Shown here piece after piece: positions 57,401 to 64,000 of a stretch of 64,000 nt of DNA. The first letter of the stretch is position 1. Every line of letters begins with the position of its first letter. Source of the DNA: Orbicella faveolata (Eukaryota; Cnidaria; Anthozoa; Scleractinia; Merulinidae); NCBI RefSeq assembly GCF_002042975.1, contig NW_018148785.1, positions 321,837-385,836 of the forward strand. Reading direction: 5' to 3'. The notes under the pieces were generated by a model. It saw only the letters and a program-made list of their open reading frames with translations, had not been told where the DNA came from and did not search any database. A program made the translations under genes and the position numbers.

Positions 57401-60400
57401 CAAATAAGAATACACAGGAGGAACATGGCAGTGAAGAAAGAAAACAAAAAGAGGAGAAAGCAAAAGGATCTGTGAAAAAGGCAGAGAAAATGGGGCTGGA
57501 TAACACGGTGACAATTGTAGCAACTCCTGTTGATACGAGAAGATCAACAACAGATAAATCAAAGCCAAGGCCACAAGAGCAGCCATGTATTATCCAGGCT
57601 TGTTTAGTTGAAGACAAACTACCAGCGACTGCTTCAAAGAAAGGAAGCAAAGAAAATACTGTGACAGTCACAGCGATTTCTTGTGGTGGCTCAGAAGTAA
57701 AAGGTAAAGCCATCAGAGGAGAGAAAGTGAACAGTGTGGACAAAACTGAAAAACATCAAAAGAAAGACCATGTAGCGGAAAAGGTTTCCAGTGATGTCAT
57801 CCCAGCTGTTGCTATGGAGGGCAAGCCACCAACCTCCTCAAGGAAAACAAGAGAGTCAACCAAAAAAGATGACTTTGCATTTAAGGTTCCCAGAAGACCC
57901 ACCAGGGAGTGCCAATTTGATCCAAATGAAACTATTAATCTTAACGATGTTAACATTCACGAAATGACATTTACCTTTGACTTTGGGCAGTTTGATCAAG
58001 AGCTGGAGAAAGACAGAGATAGTATGTTTAAGTTGAGCTACGAAGAAAAGTGCAAACAGGTAGGGAAATTTTTTTCAAACGTTGTGCAAGTATCTTTTTT
58101 GTTTGATTTTAACATGTAGAATACATGTACCAAATACACAATTACTGTACAAGAACTGCAGTATTTTTCATCAAACTTGCAATTAGTCAGCATCACTCAT
58201 TCATTAATTGATAAATTATTATAATTAATTCTTGAATAGCATCTGTGTACACAATGTTGGCAGAGTGTCTAGCTACACCTATCAACAATGATGCTGTACA
58301 TTTAGGATAAAGAACAGTCTTTCAAAGTTTTTTCAGCAAGGAAAAGAGAAATAGGTACCCAAAGGGTACATGTGTGGGATACAGTGTACATGGATCCAGG
58401 ATGCAGTGCAATCTTTGCAACTAATTTGCATTAACCGACACGAGCCAATGACAATAGTGTGGGATACCACAGGTATCCCACACTGGTATCCTACACTGGT
58501 ATCCTGTGGGATGCCACAGGTATCACACACAAAAATGTAGGAGCCACTTTGACAAAATGAAAGTGATCACAAGGTTGTTGGCAGAGTTTTCACACCAACT
58601 CCTCATGCACCTACTGCAGCTATTCATTTCAAGAGAACCCTTGCAAACTTTAAGGCGCTTATCTTAATGTAATGCAGCTGGAGAAAGAACAGAAAAGAGA
58701 AGAAAAGAAGAGAAAGGATAGTGCTGGACACTCCTCGGCTGAGTCAACTGAGTCTGATAGAGAAGAAAGAGGAACCTATCAGTCCGGGTACAACAATAAA
58801 TCCAGTGAACAATACGCCACCAAGATATCGCAGAAACCCAAACCAGCAGTGCCACAGAGACCAAGGAGAACACAGGATGTCATTAAAGTAAGCTTATTTC
58901 TAGACTAAACACATGCATGTGTAGCAGGGCTTGAAAAAAACTTGAATTCTAGCATGCTCTGTAGACAGGCAGCTCTCAAATTGCCCTGGGCACGTCTTAA
59001 TATACTTTTTTTCGGATTTAGTTGGCAGACAACTTGCCTAGGCTCTTGCCCATGGGGCTAGTGAGAATGAAAAGTAACTTACCTGGCAGGGAAATCTACT
59101 AGTCACAGAAGGCTGCACAGCAATTTTTTCGAGCCCTGCATTGTAGTACAGGTGCACATATATATGCAGGAAGTTATTACAGCTTGGTTTTCTCTAGCAC
59201 CGTTGCTTAGTCTGATGTAAGCTCATTCCATACTTGTGAAGTGAACTGTACACCTTAAGGACCACAGCTAGAGCGTTGATCCTTGTGCTTCTGCTTACAC
59301 TGCTAGTGAAGACTGCATACTTAGTCCAGTTACCAGATCTAAAATCAAATTATCTAAATTCCAAACATTCTACACTGTTTATTTTCTTACAAGACTTAAA
59401 GGGATACTCTGCACCATATTTCGACTGTTGCTCAAAATGTAGTATATGCACTATTAAAGTGTCTATGAAGTAAAAAATAATTGCTGCTCATTTGAAAGGC
59501 TTTTCAAAGTAAAGAAGAATGGCGTTTCCCTTTTTGGTATATCTTTTTTCGTTCTAGAGATATTTACGTTTTTGTATTATGCAAATGAGGAAAGTGATGA
59601 CGTCATAGGTGGTTCCATTTGAACAGTAAAACACTGAATCAAGAATATCTCTAGAAATATTGGAGCTGTGTTCTTCAAACTTGGCACCACAAATGTGCAT
59701 CACAAAAGAAACAGAATGACACCTTCTGTGTTGTTGCCATGGCAACGCTTTTGGCTCCAGTCTCTTTCTGTGAAAAACCAAATATGCCAATTTGCAACTC
59801 TTCGAGAAGGGACAGAGGGTCTTGCTAGGAACACACATGATTCCCATATTGTCTTAACTCTCCCCATTAGGTTGTTGGGATTGCATGATCCTTGTTTAAG
59901 ATGAAATCTGGTAATGTTAGTTTTAATTAAAACAGGACCAGTGGCATAACTGTTGTCATGGCAACGGCACAATGGGTGTCATTTTGTTTCTTTTGTGATT
60001 TACATTTCTGGTGCCAAGTTTAAAGAACACTGCTTTGATATTTCTAGAGATATTCTTGATTGAGTGTTGAACTGTTTTAGTGGAACCACCTATGACGTCA
60101 TCACTTATAATACAAAAACGTGAATATCTCTTAAACAAAAAAACATATGCTAAAAAGGAAAACGCCATTCTTCTTTACTTTGAAAAGCCTTTCAAATCAG
60201 CAGCAATTATTTTTTACTTCATAGGCACTTTAAAACCTACGGGAGACAAAAAGAGTGGGAGAAATAAATTTTAACGGCTGAAAACTGCACCAGAAAAGTA
60301 TACATAAACGGTAATAACATTTTTGGGGCTCATGATAACACTACTTTGAAGCTTTCATGTAAACAATAAATTGTAGCTATCCATTTAATGCTCTGTAAAA

Positions 60401-63400
60401 CCCTTCTTTCAAATACAGACCTTACTGGAGGAAGCTGCATACCAGCAGAACATTGTCCTTCAGGCAAGTCAAGCCCTTAATCTGTGTGTTGCAAATGACA
60501 TCACTTTCAGGGGCTCACAAGAAGAAATTGAAGCAGAAAGAGTTCTTTTACTTGCAAGTAAGTAGAGAATGTCATTTTATAACAATGTCACTGTTGTAGA
60601 GGCTTTTGCAAGGCATAAATAGAAGTACTAAATGTACAGCTGCCATATACAATATAATAAGTTTTAGAATTTTGGGGTGATAAGCTTCTGTAAGTATAAA
60701 TTATTTTACAGTTGTGCTTCAATAATTCAAGCAAAATTTTGATGTACAGTGGAATCCTGATTTTTCAAATGTTCAAGGGAAACAAAAGCTGGTTTTGAAA
60801 CATCAGTTAGTTCAAGAAATCAAGGGAAAATCTCAGTGCTTGACTGAGGGGAAAGAATTGACTCATGGGTTTGAGAAATCGGGATTGCATTCTTCAGAAT
60901 GTCACTGACTTTTGACTAATATTCTCAGCTGAACACAGGACAGCATGCCTGGATGAAGTCCAGAAATTGAAAACTGGAGCTGGTGACACTTTTAATGGGG
61001 AGAGCACATCAGGTTCTGCGACACCAGCCTGCCTGGCCACTCTAACTATATCTGGTGTGTTCTGTGCGTTTCTGATAATTTTATTTATATTACTCTTTAT
61101 AAATTATATATCAGAAATGCTTAACTTTTTAGACGACCAGGAACGACAGAGGGAATCATGTCATTAACACAAGCAACTTCCAATCATTGTCAGGGCTGTC
61201 ATTAAGGGCCGTAACCCGTAACTTATAACACCTGTTACGGCTGAGTATGTTTAATTTTCCCTTGATGCTACGGGTGAAATTGCCTGTTGCTGACAAAACT
61301 CATCAACCACAAAGTAACCAGTTTGCTACGGGTGTGGATAACAAGGCTACAGGTGACTCAAAACTTAATGACAGCCCTGATTATCAAGTTTTATTTTGTA
61401 ACCCTCTTTATGAGCATTAGTCAAGAGTTTTTTTTGTTCATTTCAGATGTCAAAGTTACCCTACGACAAGATTTTATGGATGTGTTAAGAGTGGGAATCA
61501 GACATGGTGAGTAAACTAGTTTTCTTCTGATTGATTTATTGCATGATACCTCATACAGGTGTAATAATCATTGTAGAACTTAATAACTAGTATTATGTTA
61601 GTTTCTTGACTTGATTCTCAGTTGGTAGATTTATTGTCATTCTTATTGTCTTGGCAGATCTTGGTGTGTTTTACTTTGTGTGTATCATTCAACATGGCCC
61701 ACATGAGTTCTACTGTTCAAGGGTGTTGTCGACAAATGATGCCACTGAAGGAAACTTCTTAGTCTTCCCTGACAAATTCACTTTGTAAGTGAAGCTTGCT
61801 AATCAGAACTTGTCACATTTGATTTTTATAGTCTGTGAAGTTTACGATGGCTTGTACATTTGTTATCATGCATGACTGGATTTTTAGACTTTTCTACTTT
61901 GTTTTTTATAGAAAGGACATTAAACCAGATTTTAATGTGGCCATTAAAGTTTTCTGTATGGTGAGTGTCCATTCTTAAGGTCTAAGCAAATGATAGTCTG
62001 CCCACAGACCATCTTGACTTTGTTGAGATCGCAAGTAACATGATGACTGCAGATGATATAAACAAGCCAAAATGCAAGGGAAGTGAGATTGCAGAAGAAC
62101 ATTCAGGTTAAAACAACATCTGGGGATATGAACAAGCCAAAATGCAAGGGGGTGGAGCTGGGAAAGAAAAAATACAGGAAAGCAAAGAGTCATAATTCCA
62201 TTGACTTGTAACAAGAACCCGGGTTTTTTTCTTCAAAGAAGCAAAGAAAGAACGTTGCATTATTTTATTTCCAGAATGTTAAAAAGACCGTGTTAAGTAC
62301 ACCAGCCACGCCCACCAAGCACAAGATCTTTCAGTCACCCAAAGTCGTGAAAGGAATTTTAGTAAGTCAGAGTGTTATTCAATCAGTACACTGTAAATAA
62401 AAATAGTAAAAGTAGTGTAAGTTTTACTTTGTGGCCTTTAAAAATTTACATTCAAAACTGTTGTAACTGACATTCCTGTGTTGAAGACATCTAGGCATAA
62501 CTACTGCCTAAGATAATGTCTTCATATGCAAGAAGGTTGTGCTATTTGGGTCAATTATTTTGCATTTCCTGCAAATCATCTGTCTGCCCTGCTGTATGCT
62601 CAGACCAGTTTGGTACATGGCCTGTCACATCAGAGACAAATTGATTAATCAATGGGTATCATAAGAAGCCAAAATGTATTGTTTTGGCGTCATCTCATTC
62701 AATCTCATCCTTTTAATTTATTTATTGTTGTTTGCAGCGAAGAGGATCAGACAGTCCTTCTCCAGGTGTGTACCATTTTGAATATTTGAATTAGTTACAT
62801 TTGATGAACAACAAGAAATGTATGTAACAAGAAATGATACATACATACATACATACATACATACATACATACATACATACATACATACATACATACATAC
62901 ATACATACATACATACATACATACATACATACAAAATTTATTTGATAAAGCAGGTTGGAGATCAGATGTTGTTCTTTTTGAACCAAATTTCAGTGGATAG
63001 TGCACAGTCACAGGGAACTTATACTACTCACCACAGTAATGCCAGTAACACTTTAACTCCATTATTATTGACTTCTTATTCTGATCGGTTGTTTTTCTTT
63101 TAGCAACTCAGATCTCTGCATCACCACACACAGTGTTCAGAACCAGCAGTTTCTCTCTTGTTGGAGTGACACATGTCAATCTGCCCATCATCAAATCAAA
63201 GCGATTCTCTCTTGATAAGGTAGGTGAAAAAATTTCAAATTATCAGCTTTCAGAGAAGATTACTCATAGTCATGCAATCTCACCATTTTAAATTCATGTT
63301 ACTAAATAAACATTCCTATTGACAACAAATGATTTTCGTTTTTCATTAGTTATACATACAAATTCAAAACTATACTGGATGCCACAACTTATGGGAGGTT

Positions 63401-63832
63401 GACCATCTGAAGAAATCTCTTAGGCTGAATGTCGGATGTTTCTTGTGGGGGTTGATCAGTTGTATGTGAAAGAGGAAGCTTTGTTCAAGCTCAAATAAAT
63501 TATTGATTGTTGCATTGTGTTCCACTCCCAGGTGCCCGATGGCTGCCCCTTGAGTAACTTCATAGAAATGAAAGCTGAATGTTCTCCTCAGTACAGCAAC
63601 CGTGTAAATGGATTTCTGGTAACTAATAGCAAAAATCTTATACTGATTAAAAAAGATATTATCTGAATACATGACAAGTCAATAATATTATAGCCAAGTT
63701 TTTACTGTCTTTCTTTTCTTTCAGACTATCCTAGAAGACATTGGTGGATATGGAGCATGGCAGAGAAGATGGTGTGTGTTACAAGGTGCTATCATGTCAT
63801 ACTGGAGATACCCTGGAGATGAGAGCACTAAG
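54461..63832 (+). CDS. ANLN: Anillin, cytokinetic scaffold (3' end outside window)
   Basis: Links RhoA, actin, myosin II and septins at the cleavage furrow. Exons: 54461-54478, 55313-55567, 56223-56399, 56806-58059, 58678-58887, 60419-60557, 60929-61054, 61447-61506, 61658-61784, 61912-61960, 62275-62361, 62738-62765, 63104-63219, 63532-63618, 63725-63832, continuing. Phases agree; 947 aa are seen. The first exon encodes MDPFTQ and joins KLLARTQARKNQL, matching human MDPFTEKLLERTRARRENL. A long disordered region follows (residues 151-568 are a single 1,254-bp exon) with proline-rich PPPKPPR, KAPSPPR and TPKPRR motifs, possible SH3 sites. The RhoA-binding anillin homology region spans about 639-910 (QQNIVLQASQALNLCV, TSSFSLVGVTHVNL). 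The PH domain starts near 911 (LEDIGGYGAWQRRWCVLQG) and is cut by the window edge. All junctions are GT-AG. Confidence 0.95.
58457..58529. repeat. Perfect hairpin and short tandem repeat in an anillin intron
   Basis: GTGTGGGATACC and GGTATCCCACAC pair perfectly around ACA (58458-58484), followed by CACTGGTATCCTACACTGGT and a second GATGCCACAGGTATC. A related GTGTGGGATACAGTG lies at about 58372. Confidence 0.8.
58924..59139. mobile_element. GGGCTCGAAAAAA MITE, copy 2 (inverted)
   Basis: The ends are GCAGGGCTTGAAAAAAAC and TTTTTTCGAGCCCTGC. On the minus strand the interior matches 52070-52288 (GTAGATTTCCCTGCCAGG, AAGTTACTTTTCATTCTCAC). Intronic in anillin. Confidence 0.85.
59454..60233. mobile_element. 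780-bp foldback element with ~290-bp arms
   Basis: The left arm (59454 to about 59748) and the right arm (about 59951-60233) are near-complete inverted copies; shared words include TATGAAGTAAAAAATAATTG, TGAAAGGCTTTTCAAAGTAA and ATGACGTCATAGGTGGTTCC. The arms end inward at X-box palindromes GTTGCCATGGCAAC (59733-59746) and GTTGTCATGGCAAC (59952-59965). Non-coding; between anillin exons 5 and 6. Confidence 0.9.
61190..61380. mobile_element. 191-bp MITE in anillin intron
   Basis: Perfect 17-bp terminal inverted repeats: TCAGGGCTGTCATTAAG at the left and CTTAATGACAGCCCTGA at the right. The interior has repeated GCTACGGGTG and GTTACGGC words. It lies 66 bp upstream of the exon at 61447. Confidence 0.92.
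62837..62932. repeat. ATAC tetranucleotide microsatellite
   Basis: About 24 uninterrupted ATAC units in an anillin intron. Open on every frame, hence the spurious Tyr/Ile/His/Thr and Met/Tyr/Val/Cys open frames. Confidence 0.97.
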
Positions 63833-64000
63833 GTACCAACTCATATTTTGTCTACTTCAAACTTACTTAATAATTATTATCCTCAGCGTGACCCACACAA
63901 CACCTAATGTCATGTCTACTGCATACATGTACATGTTTTAAGGTTTATTGAGGTATGGTGATCACGTGGTTAGCATATCGCATTTGAGATGTGATGGTGA

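Noticed and set aside
62718-63103. Open frames over the ATAC repeat on both strands
   Set aside because: A pure tetranucleotide microsatellite stays open in all frames; inside an anillin intron.

Overview
The window is nuclear DNA of an animal, most likely a cnidarian and probably an anthozoan such as a stony coral. The evidence is GT-AG introns of tens to about 2,000 bp, complete animal gene models (anillin, VPS35, an FMN-type formin, a TAP-like ABC transporter, a CABIT adaptor), moderately AT-rich intergenic DNA, and very dense small inverted-repeat DNA transposons (MITEs) and tRNA-derived SINEs. The species cannot be named from the sequence alone. No virus-derived element was recognised.

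Layout: (1) 845-2368, plus: a GAREM/THEMIS-like CABIT-domain protein whose tail is rich in tyrosine motifs. (2) 2369-11641: about 9 kb with no supportable gene. (3) 11642-22122, plus: an 18-exon formin of the FMN (formin-1/2, cappuccino) type with a DEP-like domain ahead of FH1-FH2; its 5' end is unresolved. (4) 26212-27081, minus: an acidic protein starting MGCSPSH, a lipidation-type N-terminus. (5) 27082-33468: repeat-rich intergenic DNA. (6) 33469-45301, minus: a complete 16-exon VPS35 (798 aa), the retromer scaffold. (7) 48469-50931, plus: an intronless 820-aa TAP-like (ABCB9-type) half-transporter, divergent from VPS35. (8) 54461-63832, plus: anillin, 15 exons seen, running off the right end inside the PH domain.

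The genes are ordinary, independently transcribed animal loci. Anillin and the formin both act on actin (cytokinesis, filament nucleation). VPS35 and the ABC transporter both act in the endolysosomal system, but nothing shows coordinated control apart from their divergent placement.

Exons were assembled by hand from splice signals, reading phase and remembered similarity to vertebrate relatives, so ends may shift by a few bases. The main points for follow-up are the DEP-FH1-FH2 formin, the phosphotyrosine-like repeats in the CABIT protein, the intronless transporter, a 1.13-kb inverted-repeat element with 6-bp flanking duplications in a VPS35 intron, MITEs that carry CCAAT boxes or palindromic X-boxes, and a detached copy of part of VPS35 exon 2.
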